A stretch of 64,000 bases of DNA from Bacteroides sp. Lineage in GTDB: Bacteria; Bacteroidota; Bacteroidia; Bacteroidales; Muribaculaceae. Within the stretch, counting starts at the first letter, position 1. Each line of letters begins with the position of its first letter. Shown one piece after another: positions 28,666-38,790 of the stretch. The position numbers were made by a program, and so were the translations under genes. The DNA lies in NCBI GenBank assembly GCA_014802445.1, contig JAAVCF010000010.1, forward strand, positions 100,620 through 164,619. The letters are read 5' to 3'. Below the pieces are notes generated by a model. The model did not search any database. It was not told the origin of the DNA and was given only the letters and a program-made list of their open reading frames with translations.

Positions 28666-29940
28666 TCACTTGCGGCCGAACTCTGCGGGCACTTTCAGGC
28701 GCGCTGCCGCGGCAATGGTGACGGCGCAGCATGCCATGGTCCAGATGAAGAAGGCGGTGTAGCTCCCCAGCATCTCCTGAATCCATCCTGCGGCCATGCC
28801 GGGAAGCATCATGCCCAGCGCCATGAAGCCGGTGGCTATGGCATAGTGCGAGGTGCGGTTGGGGCCAAGGGCATAGTAGATAAGGTAGAGCGTGTAGGCT
28901 GTGCCGCCGAATCCGTAGCCGAATTGCTCGATGGCCACACAGAGGTTGACCGTCAGCAGTCCCGGCTCCGGCACGAGGCTGAGATAGAGGAATGTGGCAC
29001 AGGTGAGCGACATGGCCCAGGCCATAGGCATAAGCCATTTGCGGAGGCCTCCGCGCGCCGCCACGATGCCTCCGGCCACTCCCCCGGCCATGAGCGCTAT
29101 GACGCCTACGGTGCCGTAAACCACTCCAACCTGGGCCGTGCTCAGCCCGAGTCCGCCCACTTCGGGAGGGTCAAGCAGGAAGGGATTGATGAGCTTCACG
29201 AGCTGCGCCTCGGGGAGGCGGTAGAGGAGCATAAAGGCCACGGCTGCAACTGTCTGTGGCTTGGCGAAGAAGCTGCGGAAGGTTTCGGCAAATTCGCTCA
29301 GAACCTTGTGTGGGGTGATGCCGCGGCCACGGGGAGTGTCAAGCGGCGGATGAGGGAGGATGAAGGAGTGCCACACAGCCAGCAGAGCCAGCAGTGCGGC
29401 AGCGGCCATCATGGCACGGCTCCAGGCCAGGGGGATATTGCCTGTGGCCTCTTCCATGCGACCGGCCATCACCACGATGCCTCCCTGTCCGGCCAGGATG
29501 GCCAGGCGATAAAACGTGGTGCGGATGCCCACAAAGAGCGACTGCTGATGCTCCGAGAGTGCGAGCATATAGAAGCCGTCGGCGGCAATGTCGTGAGTGG
29601 CTGAGGCAAAGGCCGTAATCCAGAACGCGGCGAGGCTGAGACGGAAAAATCCGGGGCCGGGGAGCGCCAGGGCCACGGCGGCGAGGCTCGCCGCGAGAAC
29701 CCATTGCATTATGACCGTCCAGCGGCGTTTTTGTCCGAAAATGTCGATGAAGGGGCTCCAGAAGGGCTTGATGACCCACGGCAGATAGAGCCAGCCGGTG
29801 TAGAGGGCAATGTCAGTGTTGCTCACCCCCAGGCGCTTATACATGATGACCGACACCGTCATCACGGCCACATAGGGGAGGCCCTGAGCAAAGTAGAGCG
29901 TGGGAATCCAGGCCCAGGGAGAGGCGGCGCGGCGTGTCAT
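28666..29940 (-). CDS. AmpG-like MFS muropeptide permease
   Basis: 424 residues, about 12 transmembrane helices. The start [20 protein letters not shown] and the segment [18 protein letters not shown] are characteristic of AmpG/PAT-family transporters, which import anhydro-muropeptides for peptidoglycan recycling. Its start overlaps the SpoIID-like gene by 4 bases (ATGA). The pairing with a SpoIID domain and a peptidase in the same operon supports cell-wall or peptide salvage. Substrate not proven. Confidence 0.82.
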   Translation of the reverse strand: MTRRAASPWAWIPTLYFAQGLPYVAVMTVSVIMYKRLGVSNTDIALYTGWLYLPWVIKPFWSPFIDIFGQKRRWTVIMQWVLAASLAAVALALPGPGFFRLSLAAFWITAFASATHDIAADGFYMLALSEHQQSLFVGIRTTFYRLAILAGQGGIVVMAGRMEEATGNIPLAWSRAMMAAAALLALLAVWHSFILPHPPLDTPRGRGITPHKVLSEFAETFRSFFAKPQTVAAVAFMLLYRLPEAQLVKLINPFLLDPPEVGGLGLSTAQVGVVYGTVGVIALMAGGVAGGIVAARGGLRKWLMPMAWAMSLTCATFLYLSLVPEPGLLTVNLCVAIEQFGYGFGGTAYTLYLIYYALGPNRTSHYAIATGFMALGMMLPGMAAGWIQEMLGSYTAFFIWTMACCAVTIAAAARLKVPAEFGRK

Positions 29941-31238
29941 TGATAGAGGGTTTCTATTGATGCGCCGCGATAGTAGTGGAGCAGGATGTCACGGTAATCA
30001 TACCCCTTTTCGGCCATCATGGCCGCGCCAATCTGGCACAGGCCCACACCGTGACCCCATCCTGCCCCGTGGAGTACGAAGCCCGCTGGAATCCCCTCGG
30101 CATCAGGCTCAAGGCGCTCCACAACGAAGGCGGAGCTATAGAGATGGCTCTCTGACAGGGCTTGGCGGATGGCAAGCTCTTTGCCGAGGGCAAGAGTGCG
30201 CTGGGTGCCGCGGATAATCAGGCGGGTTATACGCCCCGAGGTGCCGCGGGCAGCGGGCTTAAGGTCAATTATGCGGCCGAAGTCAATGCCGGTGCGGCGG
30301 CGGATGAGCTCGGCCAGAGTGTCGGCGTCATAGCTGACGCTCCAGCGATAGAAGTCGGGGGTCTCGCGGTCGTAGCTGTTGAGCACCTGGTCAAGCACCT
30401 GACTGTCGGCCGTGTTGCAGAACGCTTCAGGCGATGAGAGAATCCATTGCCGGGCATTCTCCTCCACAGTGAGGTCAGGCAGGGGAGCGGCACCGACAGC
30501 GGCATCGCGCGCAGCCTCAAGGTAGGGGTGATGCACGGGCGCCCAGCAGTTTTCAAACTCCTCAAAGGCGCCTCCGCAGCATTTTGAGAAGCGGGCGTCG
30601 CAAATCTCTCCGCCTGAGGTGAGAACCTGACCGCGGGTGGCCTCCACAGCCTCCACGGCTCGGGCAGAGAGGCGGGTGGTGCCCTGATAGCGCTGGCAGT
30701 GGTCGTCGGCGCAGACATCGAAGAGCGTGTGGTCCTCGCGGTCCCACCAGCGGATGCGCTCCTCGGAAGTGTCGATGCGGTCATCAGGGTCGGCGCTTTG
30801 CGGCGTGCCGGGGCGGTTGCGGCGCAGCATGGCCATGAGCCATGAGCGCGATATGACGGCGTGGGCCTTCAGCAGCTCGGGCTTGGCGGAGCTGTTCATC
30901 TCAGAGGAAATCACGCTTTTGAGATACTCCTCGACGGCCACCTCGTTGATGGCCGTCAGGCCGGGGATTATGCGCAGAGCACCTGAAAACCGCTGGTTTT
31001 CACGACGCTCCCAATGAAAGTTGACCCCGATGGTCACCCCCTGAAGCTCAAAGGAGCATGAGCCGGGAGAGAGGGGCGTGAATGTGCGGTCAGGTGCGTC
31101 GCCGAGACTGTTGATGGTCATGGGGCCGCTGACAGTCAAGTCTGTGGCCGAGTCGGTGAAGTCACCGTGAAACACCACGGAGATGGCGGGCGCCGTCAGT
31201 ATGCCCGCTTTGACAATCGGTTGGGTGAGAGGTTGCAT
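29937..31238 (-). CDS. SpoIID/LytB-domain protein without signal peptide
   Basis: 433 residues from the ATG at 31238, which overlaps the previous stop as TGATG; an ATG at 31268 would overlap by 31 bases. SpoIID domain: [13 protein letters not shown] and [12 protein letters not shown] with the catalytic-type Glu, the Cys-containing [16 protein letters not shown], and the end motif [15 protein letters not shown]. SpoIID proteins are lytic transglycosylases acting on denuded glycan. No signal peptide or transmembrane helix is visible, which is odd for a wall enzyme; a cytoplasmic role on imported muropeptides beside AmpG is possible. Confidence 0.85.
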   Translation of the reverse strand: MQPLTQPIVKAGILTAPAISVVFHGDFTDSATDLTVSGPMTINSLGDAPDRTFTPLSPGSCSFELQGVTIGVNFHWERRENQRFSGALRIIPGLTAINEVAVEEYLKSVISSEMNSSAKPELLKAHAVISRSWLMAMLRRNRPGTPQSADPDDRIDTSEERIRWWDREDHTLFDVCADDHCQRYQGTTRLSARAVEAVEATRGQVLTSGGEICDARFSKCCGGAFEEFENCWAPVHHPYLEAARDAAVGAAPLPDLTVEENARQWILSSPEAFCNTADSQVLDQVLNSYDRETPDFYRWSVSYDADTLAELIRRRTGIDFGRIIDLKPAARGTSGRITRLIIRGTQRTLALGKELAIRQALSESHLYSSAFVVERLEPDAEGIPAGFVLHGAGWGHGVGLCQIGAAMMAEKGYDYRDILLHYYRGASIETLYQ

Positions 31239-33190
31239 CAGAGGGTGGGGTAGGAGGGTTTGGGGCATGTCACTTCGCTGATAATCCGGGAAATGTCCGC
31301 TGCGGTGAGGCTATCGAAGTCGGCCCGCTGCGGCGTCACCACAAGTCCTGCAAGGTCAAGCGAGGCGGGGCTTACCATCACACCGCGGTCGTAGCACTCC
31401 GGGCGGTGGCGGCGGCGGTGGAACACCACCCGCTGCAGCCTCCCCTCGGGGTCGATGCGGCAAAGTATGTTGACATCCTCCCCTACGGGGGTGTCAGCGG
31501 GATGACCGGGCCATCGTGCGGCGTCGCGCCACAAGGGCACCGCCTCCGAGGGCACGGCCTGGAAGTGGAGATGGTCAGGGGCCGAGGCACCGCAGCGGGC
31601 ACCGTTGAAGAACACGGTGTAGCTCGGCAACTCGCGAGCCAGGGCCTCCATGTGGTCCATACGCCCGGCAATGCTCTGAGGCTCATGGCGCTTGCTGACA
31701 ATGGTGAGATGGCCCTTGACAATGGGGAAGGGGTTGACAAGAATCTCATAGTCACGCCATTCCACCGCCTGCTGCCCCTCGGGGCGGTTGGCGGGGCAGA
31801 GGAAGCACGGCCGCGCCGCAATGGAGGCGGCATCGGTCTTCGCACCTGTGGAGCGGCTGCGTGAGGGGTTGTAGATGAGCGTCATCTCCACGCCGTCAAC
31901 CATCACCGAGCGGCGCTGCTCGGCCTGCGGCTCCATCGGCTCGCTGAGCAGCAACAGGCGCGTGCGCAGAGCTGTGGAGCGGCGTGCGGCCAGTTCGGCG
32001 GTGCGCAGCGAGTCCTTATAGGCATTGTTGGCGTTGATTTTGCTCTGAGGCAGGGCGGCGTCGGAGTTACCCTCCCAGCGGCGGCACAGGTAGAGGCTGT
32101 CGAAAATGCGGGCAATCCTGTATTGGCGACTGATAGCCAAGGCCATAGCATAGTCCTCGCCGTAGCTCACGTTGGGGAAGCGCAGGCGGCGCGCCACGGG
32201 GGTGAAGAAGGCGCGCGGCGCGCCCAGTCCGTTGATTCGCAGGGCATTGTTGGGACCGTTGGTGTCGGTCCACTCCCGGTGGTCAATCACTCCGGGAGGT
32301 ATTGGGTTGAGGTTGAAGTCAGTGAGGGTGTAGGAGCCTATGACCATCGCCGCTCCTGTGGCGCGGAAGCGGTCAACGATGCGGCTGAGCACGTCAGGGG
32401 CTGAATAGAGGTCGTCACTGTCAAGCTGCACTGCGAAGCGGCCGCACAGAGGGGAGTCAAGCGCTACATTCCAGCAGCCGCCGATGCCGAGGTCAAGAGC
32501 CTCAGGGACAATGTGGATAAGGCGCGGCTCGGAGAGGGCGCGCTCTGCCAGGAGGCGGGTGGTGGCATCGGTGGAGTGATTGTCCACCACTATGACGTTG
32601 AAGCTGAACGGCGCCTGCTGTGACAGAGCGCTCTCCACGGCGTCCATCACCGTGGCGGCACGGTTCTTCACCGGGATAATCACCGAAGCCTCGACGGGAA
32701 AGGCACCCTCGTTGAAAGCACATTCCGGGCGTCCAGGAGGGAGCAGAGCGCCGATGCGCCGCAGATGGTCGGTACACACGCGCTCCATCTCAATCTGCAC
32801 CGAGCGGTTGCGCGGGTCAACATAGTCAAACTGGCTCGCAGCGTCAGCGTTGACACCGTAAAGTTCCTCGGGCATCCTCACCACCGCGCCGCGGCGGCTC
32901 AGGGCCAGCTTCAGCGCATAGAGCCGCGCCGGAGCGCTCAGTCCGCTCTCAATCTCGGTCTCAGCCTCGGCCAGGAGGTCGGTCCTGACGGCCAGCAGCG
33001 GGCCGGTGTCGAAATCATCGCGGAGCAGACCCCCTTCGGAGGGGTCGATAACGGTGTGGCCGAAGCGGTCGGCATAAGCCATTGCGGCATCCTTGGCGGC
33101 GGCGAAGCGCTTCAGGCGCTCGCAAGCCTCGGCAGTGATGTCGATGGCCTCGGAGAGTCCAATGAGGGTGTAGTGACGTTCAGGTGTCAT
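31238..33190 (-). CDS. Fusion of family-2 glycosyltransferase and HIT-like (DUF4922-type) domain
   Basis: 650 residues. An N-terminal helical region (1-160) precedes a GT-A glycosyltransferase at about 168-400: [26 protein letters not shown] and the metal motif LDSDD at 256-260. Residues about 430-640 are a HIT-like nucleotidyl-phosphorylase fold with CFLC at 462-465 and HLHFQ at 540-544, which I link to DUF4922. Such an enzyme could make and use its own sugar nucleotide, but this is inference. The start overlaps the miaA stop by 4 bases; its end overlaps the SpoIID gene. No signal peptide, so cytoplasmic. Confidence 0.82.
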   Translation of the reverse strand: MTPERHYTLIGLSEAIDITAEACERLKRFAAAKDAAMAYADRFGHTVIDPSEGGLLRDDFDTGPLLAVRTDLLAEAETEIESGLSAPARLYALKLALSRRGAVVRMPEELYGVNADAASQFDYVDPRNRSVQIEMERVCTDHLRRIGALLPPGRPECAFNEGAFPVEASVIIPVKNRAATVMDAVESALSQQAPFSFNVIVVDNHSTDATTRLLAERALSEPRLIHIVPEALDLGIGGCWNVALDSPLCGRFAVQLDSDDLYSAPDVLSRIVDRFRATGAAMVIGSYTLTDFNLNPIPPGVIDHREWTDTNGPNNALRINGLGAPRAFFTPVARRLRFPNVSYGEDYAMALAISRQYRIARIFDSLYLCRRWEGNSDAALPQSKINANNAYKDSLRTAELAARRSTALRTRLLLLSEPMEPQAEQRRSVMVDGVEMTLIYNPSRSRSTGAKTDAASIAARPCFLCPANRPEGQQAVEWRDYEILVNPFPIVKGHLTIVSKRHEPQSIAGRMDHMEALARELPSYTVFFNGARCGASAPDHLHFQAVPSEAVPLWRDAARWPGHPADTPVGEDVNILCRIDPEGRLQRVVFHRRRHRPECYDRGVMVSPASLDLAGLVVTPQRADFDSLTAADISRIISEVTCPKPSYPTL

Positions 33191-34101
33191 CTGTGTTCAA
33201 TGATTTTTACGGCGCGGTCAAGGAGGCACCCGTCGGCGGGGTCCAGGCGAATCACCTCCGGATCGCGCTTGAGCCATGTGAGCTGTTTCTTGGCGTAGAC
33301 GCGGGTGTTCTTGGCAATGCGCGGAATGGCAATGTGGCGCGGCATGGAGCCGTCAAACATGGCAAACAGCTCCTTATAGCCCACGGTGTTGAGCGAATTG
33401 AGGTGGCGCAGAGGGTAGACCCTGCGGGCCTCCTCCTCCCATCCGGCGGCCATCATGGCATCCACGCGGGCGTTGATGCGGCTGAACAGCTCCTGTCGGG
33501 GACGGTCAATCATGAGGGTCACCACATCGAAGGGGCGGCTGCTGCGCGCACGGCCTAACAGCGACGAGTAAGGCACACCGGCCTCTATTGACACCTCCGC
33601 GGCATGAATCAGGCGCTTATGGTTGGCCGGGTCGGCCCGCTCCAAATAGAGGGGGTCAAGCTCCGCCAGCAGCGCGCTGACGGCCTCGGCGCCCCCCTCG
33701 GCATAGAGGGCGAGCACCCGGGAGCGCACGGCGTCGCTCACCGTGGGGAGCTCATCGAGGCCCTTTGTCAGCGCGTCGATATAGAGCATCGAGCCGCCAC
33801 ACACTATCGCCTTGTCGGTCCGCTGCCAGAGGTTGCTGAGGATGCGCTCGGCATCCTCGGCGAAGCGGGCGGCGCTGTAGTATTGGTCGAGCTCCAGAAA
33901 CCCCACCAGATGATGGGGCACGGCGGCAAGCTGCGCGGCGGTGGGCGCGGCGGTGCCTATGGGGATATGGCGAAACACCTGGCGCGAATCGGCACTGATG
34001 ATTTCAGTGCCGAAATGTCGCGCCAGGTCTATAGCGAGGTCAGTTTTTCCGCTCCCTGTGGGACCGGTGACCACAATCAGCAGGGGACGGCCTGAGCTCA
34101 C
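33187..34101 (-). CDS. miaA: tRNA dimethylallyltransferase
   Basis: 304 residues. P-loop [18 protein letters not shown] at the N-terminus and the substrate-binding segment [21 protein letters not shown]. It transfers a dimethylallyl group to A37 of tRNAs reading UNN codons. The start is a GTG overlapping the pepT stop. MiaB, which acts next on the same base, is encoded at 44374. Length is normal. Confidence 0.95.
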   Translation of the reverse strand: MSSGRPLLIVVTGPTGSGKTDLAIDLARHFGTEIISADSRQVFRHIPIGTAAPTAAQLAAVPHHLVGFLELDQYYSAARFAEDAERILSNLWQRTDKAIVCGGSMLYIDALTKGLDELPTVSDAVRSRVLALYAEGGAEAVSALLAELDPLYLERADPANHKRLIHAAEVSIEAGVPYSSLLGRARSSRPFDVVTLMIDRPRQELFSRINARVDAMMAAGWEEEARRVYPLRHLNSLNTVGYKELFAMFDGSMPRHIAIPRIAKNTRVYAKKQLTWLKRDPEVIRLDPADGCLLDRAVKIIEHR

Positions 34102-35330
34102 GCCTTTTCAGCGCGCTCGGCCACTATGCGGGCAATCTGGACAATGACGTCAGTGGCCTTCTCCATCGAGGGGATGGGCACAAACTCATAGCGTCCGTGG
34201 AAGTTGAGGCCGCCCGCAAAGAGGTTGGGGCAGGGGAGGCCTTTGAACGAGAGCTGGGCGCCGTCAGTGCCGCCGCGGATGGGCACCACCTTGGGCACCA
34301 CGTCGGCATCACGCATGGCCTGCTCGGCAATCTCGATGATGTGGGGCAGCGGCTCCACTTTCTCGCGCATGTTGTAATACTGGTCCTTGATGTCGAGCTG
34401 GGCGCAGCCGGGAAACTCATTGTTAATCTTGCGGGTGAGATGCTCCATCTCTTTCTTGCGGCGCTCAAAGCGGTCGCGGTTGTGGTCGCGGATGATGTAG
34501 GTGAGGACGGTCTGCTCCACAGTGCCTTCCATGCCCACAAGGTGATAGAAGCCCTCGTAGCCCTCGGTGTGTTCGGGGGTCTCCCAGCGGGGGAGCATGA
34601 TGACAAACTGGTTGGCAATGCGGAGTGAATTGATCATCTTGTGCTTGGCATAGCCGGGGTGGACATTGCGGCCGGTGAAGGTGATGCGGGCCACGGCGGC
34701 GTTGAAGTTCTCATACTCCAGCTCGCCGATTTCGCCGCCGTCCATGGTGTAGGCCCATTCGGCGCCGAAGCGCTCCACATCAAACTTGTGGGCACCCTGA
34801 CCAATCTCCTCGTCGGGGTTGAAGGCAATGCGGATGTCGCCGTGCTTGATTTCGGGGTGTGCCTGAAGATAGCTCACGGCAGAGATGATTTCGGCCACAC
34901 CGGCCTTGTCGTCAGCACCCAGCAGTGTGTTGCCGTCGGTGACAATCAGCGCCTGGCCCACATAGTTGAGAAGCTCGGGAAACTCGCTCGGAGAGAGCAC
35001 GATGCCTTTCTCGGCATTGAGGGTGATGTCGCCGCCGTCGTAGTTTTCCACAATGCGGGGCGACACATGCTTGCCGCTCATGTCGGGCGACGTGTCGAGA
35101 TGGGCAATGAAGCCCACGGTGGGCACCTTGTGGCTGACGTTGCCGGGCAGCGTTGCCATGAGGTAACCGTTGTCATCGAGGGTTATATCTTTGAGTCCCA
35201 TTGACTGGAGCTCCTTTTCGAGATGCTGGGCAAACACCATCTGGCCCGGGGTGGAGGGGGTGAGATTGGTCTGCTCGTCGCTCTGAGTGTCAAACTTCAC
35301 ATATTGCAGGAAGCGGTCAACTACGGTCAT
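34098..35330 (-). CDS. pepT: Peptidase T (tripeptide aminopeptidase)
   Basis: 410 residues, the normal length. M20 metallopeptidase signatures: [11 protein letters not shown] with the first zinc-binding His, [13 protein letters not shown] with the bridging Asp, and [16 protein letters not shown] with the catalytic Glu. [15 protein letters not shown] is PepT-specific. Cytoplasmic. First gene of the coupled operon pepT-miaA-GT/HIT-spoIID-ampG, with a -7 element 41 bases upstream. Confidence 0.96.
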   Translation of the reverse strand: MTVVDRFLQYVKFDTQSDEQTNLTPSTPGQMVFAQHLEKELQSMGLKDITLDDNGYLMATLPGNVSHKVPTVGFIAHLDTSPDMSGKHVSPRIVENYDGGDITLNAEKGIVLSPSEFPELLNYVGQALIVTDGNTLLGADDKAGVAEIISAVSYLQAHPEIKHGDIRIAFNPDEEIGQGAHKFDVERFGAEWAYTMDGGEIGELEYENFNAAVARITFTGRNVHPGYAKHKMINSLRIANQFVIMLPRWETPEHTEGYEGFYHLVGMEGTVEQTVLTYIIRDHNRDRFERRKKEMEHLTRKINNEFPGCAQLDIKDQYYNMREKVEPLPHIIEIAEQAMRDADVVPKVVPIRGGTDGAQLSFKGLPCPNLFAGGLNFHGRYEFVPIPSMEKATDVIVQIARIVAERAEKA

Positions 35331-35370
35331 CGTTTCTGAGTATTAATAATAAGGTATTAAACAGGTGTGG

Positions 35371-35378
35371 CAAAGTTA
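35371..35378 (-). promoter_or_regulatory. Probable pepT operon promoter (-7)
   Basis: Minus-strand TAACTTTG fits TAnnTTTG. A TTGG at the expected -33 distance is only a partial match. Located 41 bases before the pepT ATG. Confidence 0.55.
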
Positions 35379-35525
35379 GCGAAAATCCTTCGGCCCTCCA
35401 ACAGTTGTCGGCGGAAAAGCGCGCCAGAGAGCCGGCGGGAGGAGAAAGTTGGGCGGCCGGAGGTTAAATTTTGTTAAAGTTTGGCATAGTGCGGGGTGCG
35501 GCGAGTGGGGCATGGGCAGGATGCA

Positions 35526-35556
35526 CTTGCCAATTGACGGAAAATGACTACCTTTG
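35526..35556 (+). promoter_or_regulatory. Promoter of rplM-rpsI
   Basis: CTTG at 35526-35529, 19 bases, TACCTTTG at 35549-35556: one mismatch from the Bacteroides consensus. Confidence 0.75.
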
Positions 35557-35669
35557 CGGACCGATTATGTCCAACCCCGAGGCGGGGCCGGGCCCAAGGC
35601 TTTTGGCCGAGCCGGCAAGCTGCACCCCGCCAGGCAAGTTAAACTCTAATCAAAAAAAAGCATTTAATT
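35557..35669 (+). ncRNA. Structured leader of rplM, candidate L13-Bacteroidia-type element
   Basis: The 110-nt untranslated region forms a GC-rich hairpin (CCCCG 35575-35579 / CGGGG 35583-35587) and a second one (GCCGG near 35588 / CCGGC near 35612) before an A-rich stretch at the start codon. Ribosomal protein L13 leaders have been described in Bacteroidia; I cannot confirm that this one matches that model. Autoregulation by L13 is the likely role. Confidence 0.5.
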
Positions 35670-36149
35670 GTGGATACATTAAGCTACAAGACACTGACGC
35701 CCAACGCACAGAGCGTAGAAAAGGAATGGCTGGTGGTCGACGCCACCGACCAGTCACTGGGCCGTCTCTGCTCAAAGGTTGCTCTGCTGCTCCGCGGCAA
35801 GAACAAGCCCTGCTACACTCCCTTCGTGGAATGTGGCGACAACGTTATCATCATCAACGCCGACAAAGTCCGCCTGACCGGCAAGAAATGGACTGACCGC
35901 GAATATCTGCGTTACACCGGTTATCCCGGCGGCCAGCGCGTGTCAACCCCCGAGGTGCTGATGAAGAAGTCATTCAACAAGCACGTTAAGCCCGGCTTCC
36001 ACCCCCTGTTTACCAAGGTTGTGAAGGGTATGCTCCCCAAGAACCGTCTGGGACGCGCAATCATCGAGAATATGCACGTTTACAACGGCCCCAACCATCC
36101 CCACGAAGCCCAGAACCCCCGTGTAATTGACATCAACAAATTCAAATAA
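35670..36149 (+). CDS. rplM: 50S ribosomal protein L13 (uL13)
   Basis: 159 residues. The start is GTG at 35670, giving MDTLSYKTLTPNAQSVEKEW, the usual Bacteroidetes N-terminus. Family core WLVVDATDQSLGRLCSKVA and GMLPKNRLGRAI are present. Followed 13 bases later by rpsI, the conserved pair. Confidence 0.97.
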   Translation: MDTLSYKTLTPNAQSVEKEWLVVDATDQSLGRLCSKVALLLRGKNKPCYTPFVECGDNVIIINADKVRLTGKKWTDREYLRYTGYPGGQRVSTPEVLMKKSFNKHVKPGFHPLFTKVVKGMLPKNRLGRAIIENMHVYNGPNHPHEAQNPRVIDINKFK

Positions 36150-36162
36150 TTAACACGTCAAG

Positions 36163-36549
36163 ATGGAAACAGTTAATGCAGTAGGCCGCCGTAAGGCCGC
36201 CATCGCCCGTGTCATCGTAAAGGAAGGCAACGGCACCATTATCATCAACAAGCGTCCTCTCGACGTGTACTTCCCCTCGTCAATTCTCCAGTACATCGTG
36301 AAGCAGCCCCTGAGCACTCTCGATGCCACCGAGAAGTATGACATCAAGGTTAACCTTGACGGCGGCGGTTACAAAGGTCAGGCCGAAGCTCTTCGTCTGG
36401 CTATCGCCCGCGCACTTGTCAAGATCAACCCCGAGGACAAGTCAGCGCTCCGCGCCGAAGGCTTCATGACCCGCGACCCCCGTGCCGTCGAGCGTAAGAA
36501 GCCCGGTCGTCCCAAAGCACGCAAGCGCTTCCAGTTCTCCAAGCGTTAA
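36163..36549 (+). CDS. rpsI: 30S ribosomal protein S9 (uS9)
   Basis: 128 residues with the N-terminal VGRRKAAIARV and the C-terminal tail VERKKPGRPKARKRFQFSKR that reaches the P site. The terminal Lys-Arg is intact. Confidence 0.98.
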   Translation: METVNAVGRRKAAIARVIVKEGNGTIIINKRPLDVYFPSSILQYIVKQPLSTLDATEKYDIKVNLDGGGYKGQAEALRLAIARALVKINPEDKSALRAEGFMTRDPRAVERKKPGRPKARKRFQFSKR

Positions 36550-36611
36550 TCGATTATCATTCTGCTGCCTGACACTTGTGGCGGCATAAGGATAAAAGTG
36601 TTTAGTATCTA

Positions 36612-36647
36612 AACCGTCGCGATGGACACGTTCCCTACCCGACGGTT
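36612..36647 (+). promoter_or_regulatory. Hairpin in the rpsB leader
   Basis: An 8-bp perfect stem AACCGTCG (36612-36619) / CGACGGTT (36640-36647) with a 20-base loop, ending 34 bases before the rpsB ATG. It lies in the gap between rpsI and rpsB and is not followed by a T-run, so an S2 autoregulatory site is more likely than a terminator. Confidence 0.45.
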
Positions 36648-36681
36648 AAAACCTCAGAACGTAAACAACCCCAAAACAAAA

Positions 36682-37518
36682 ATGGCAACTCCCACTTTTG
36701 ACCAACTTCTCGAGGCCGGCTGTCACTTCGGCCACCTCAAGCGTAAATGGAACCCCGCTATGGCTCCCTACATCTTCATGGAGCGTAACGGCATCCACAT
36801 CATCGACCTCTACAAGACCGCCGCAAAGGTTGAAGAGGCCGCAAATGCTCTCAAGAGCATTGCCAAATCGGGCAAGAAGGTGCTCTTCGTAGCCACCAAA
36901 AAACAGGCCAAACAAGTAGTAGCTGAAAAGGCTGCTTCAGTCAACATGCCCTACGTCATCGAACGCTGGCCCGGCGGCATGCTGACCAACTTCCCCACCA
37001 TCCGCAAGGCTGTTAAGAAAATGTCGGCCATCGACAAAATGTCAAAGGACGGCACTTTCGACAACCTCTCAAAGCGTGAAAAGCTTCAGATCAGCCGCCA
37101 GCGCGCAAAGCTCGAGAAGAACCTCGGTTCTATCGCTGACCTCAACCGTCTGCCCTCAGCTCTGTTCGTTGTTGACGTGATGAAGGAGCACATCGCCGTT
37201 GCTGAGGCCAACCGTCTCGGTATCCCCGTGTTCGCCATGGTTGATACCAACTCAAACCCTGACCTGGTTGACTTCGTAATCCCCTGCAACGACGACGCTT
37301 CAAAGTCAATCGAGCTCATCCTCGACACCGTTTGCTCTGCTATGGCCGAAGGCCTCGAAGAGCGCAAGGTTGAGAAGGCCGACGCTCCCGCTGAAGCAGA
37401 AGGTGATGCCGCTCCCCGCCGCGAACGTCGCCGCGTGAGCCGCAAGAACGCAGAGGCTGAGGCCGAAGCTCCCGCCGCTGAGGCTGAAGCAGCTGCCGAA
37501 GCTCCCGCTGCCGAATAA
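36682..37518 (+). CDS. rpsB: 30S ribosomal protein S2 (uS2)
   Basis: 278 residues from the ATG at 36682 (MATPTFDQLLEAGCHFGH); an in-frame ATG at 36622 falls in the leader hairpin and is rejected. Core motifs WNPAMAPYIFMERNGIHIIDL and RWPGGMLTNFPTI. The last 45 residues are an Ala/Glu-rich acidic tail common in Bacteroidetes S2. Confidence 0.97.
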   Translation: MATPTFDQLLEAGCHFGHLKRKWNPAMAPYIFMERNGIHIIDLYKTAAKVEEAANALKSIAKSGKKVLFVATKKQAKQVVAEKAASVNMPYVIERWPGGMLTNFPTIRKAVKKMSAIDKMSKDGTFDNLSKREKLQISRQRAKLEKNLGSIADLNRLPSALFVVDVMKEHIAVAEANRLGIPVFAMVDTNSNPDLVDFVIPCNDDASKSIELILDTVCSAMAEGLEERKVEKADAPAEAEGDAAPRRERRRVSRKNAEAEAEAPAAEAEAAAEAPAAE

Positions 37519-37593
37519 TCAGTCAGCAATGACACCCCGGCGCATTCCGGAATCCGCGGACACGGACCGGCGCACCGGGCATGGCAATCCATA

Positions 37594-37630
37594 AGTTTAG
37601 GGCTCAGGGACATTGTCCCGGCCCTGAACT
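37594..37630 (+). terminator. Hairpin between rpsB and tsf (attenuator or terminator)
   Basis: Stem of 9 bp (37594-37602 / 37622-37630, one G-U) plus an inner 5-bp stem GGGAC/GTCCC closing an ATT loop, with a small internal loop. A weak pyrimidine run follows. Sits in a 203-base gap, so tsf expression may be partly uncoupled from rpsB. Confidence 0.5.
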
Positions 37631-37721
37631 TCTTTACATTTCGTGTCCGCGCCCTTTTTACCTTAATTTGAAACCCGCGTCAGGAATTCGTTCCTGAACA
37701 CATATCCCCAAGATTACAGAT

Positions 37722-38714
37722 ATGGCAGTAACAATGGCAGAAATCACCAAGCTGCGCCACCTCACAAGCGCCGGCCTGATGGACTGCAAAAAAGCTCTCG
37801 CCGAGACTAACGGCGACATCGAAGCCGCTGTTGAAATCCTTCGCAAGAAGGGTCAGGCTGTAGCCGCCAAGCGCGAGGACCGTCAGGCTGCTGAAGGTTG
37901 CGTGCTCGCCACCACCAACGGCAACTATGCCTGCATCGTGGCTCTGAACTGCGAAACTGACTTCGTGGCCAAGAACCAGGGCTTCGTTGACCTCACCAGC
38001 AAGATTCTCAAGGTTGCCGCTGACAACTGTGTGAAGACCCTCGACGAGCTCAAGGCTCTCCCCCTCGAAGGCCTCACCGTTTCAGAGAAAATCGTTGAAG
38101 AAGTGGGCAAGACCGGCGAGAAGATGGAAATCGGCTCGTTTGAGTGGATTGAAGCACCCTCAGTGGCTGCTTACGTTCACTTCGGCAATAAGCTCGCCAC
38201 CATCGTCGGCTTCAACGAGGCTGACGTTGACGCTCAGGTGGGCCGCGACGTAGCCATGCAGGTTGCTTCGATGAACCCCGTTGCCGTTGACCGCAACGCC
38301 GTTCCTCAGAGCGTTATCGACAGCGAAATCGCCGTTGCCGTTGAAAAGACCAAGGCTGAGCAGGTGCAGAAGGCCATTGACGCAGCTCTGCGCAAGGCCG
38401 GCATCAACCCCGCCCACGTTGACAGCGAGGACCACATCGAGTCAAACATCTCAAAGGGCTGGATCACCGCCGAAGATGCTGACCGTGCACGCCAGATCAT
38501 CAAGGAGACCGGTGAAGCCAAGGCTGCCAACCTCCCCGAGGCTATGATTCAGAACATTGCCAATGGCCGTCTCAACAAGTTCTTCAAGGAGTCAACTCTC
38601 ATGGAGCAGGAATTCGTGAAGGATTCAAAGATGACCATCGCACAGTATCTCGACAGCCAGAAGAAGGGTCTCGTTGCCGTTGCTTTCAAGCGCGTGAATC
38701 TCAACGAGGACTAA
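37722..38714 (+). CDS. tsf: Translation elongation factor Ts
   Basis: 330 residues. N-terminal UBA-like region and TDFV motif: [16 protein letters not shown] and [12 protein letters not shown], the site that releases GDP from EF-Tu. Length is typical for Bacteroidetes, longer than E. coli (283). Convergent with recG; hairpin 38745-38775 separates them. Confidence 0.97.
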   Translation: MAVTMAEITKLRHLTSAGLMDCKKALAETNGDIEAAVEILRKKGQAVAAKREDRQAAEGCVLATTNGNYACIVALNCETDFVAKNQGFVDLTSKILKVAADNCVKTLDELKALPLEGLTVSEKIVEEVGKTGEKMEIGSFEWIEAPSVAAYVHFGNKLATIVGFNEADVDAQVGRDVAMQVASMNPVAVDRNAVPQSVIDSEIAVAVEKTKAEQVQKAIDAALRKAGINPAHVDSEDHIESNISKGWITAEDADRARQIIKETGEAKAANLPEAMIQNIANGRLNKFFKESTLMEQEFVKDSKMTIAQYLDSQKKGLVAVAFKRVNLNED

Positions 38715-38744
38715 TCTCCTCCCCTGTCAGGTCATAACTTTCAA

Positions 38745-38775
38745 GAGAGCTGCATCCCTCCGGGGTGTGGCTCTC
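38745..38775. terminator. Bidirectional hairpin between tsf and recG
   Basis: A 14-bp stem (38745-38758 / 38762-38775, several G-U pairs) with a 3-base loop. T content after it is low on both strands. Confidence 0.6.
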
Positions 38776-38790
38776 GTTGCGTTCAGGGGG

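Noticed and set aside
28651..29604. 317-codon frame antisense to the AmpG-like gene
   Set aside because: His/Gly/Glu-rich shadow of a membrane protein, no coherent fold or start context.
36622..36681. Upstream ATG extending rpsB by 20 residues
   Set aside because: It lies within the leader hairpin and the extension is not part of the S2 family; MATPTFDQLL is the usual start.
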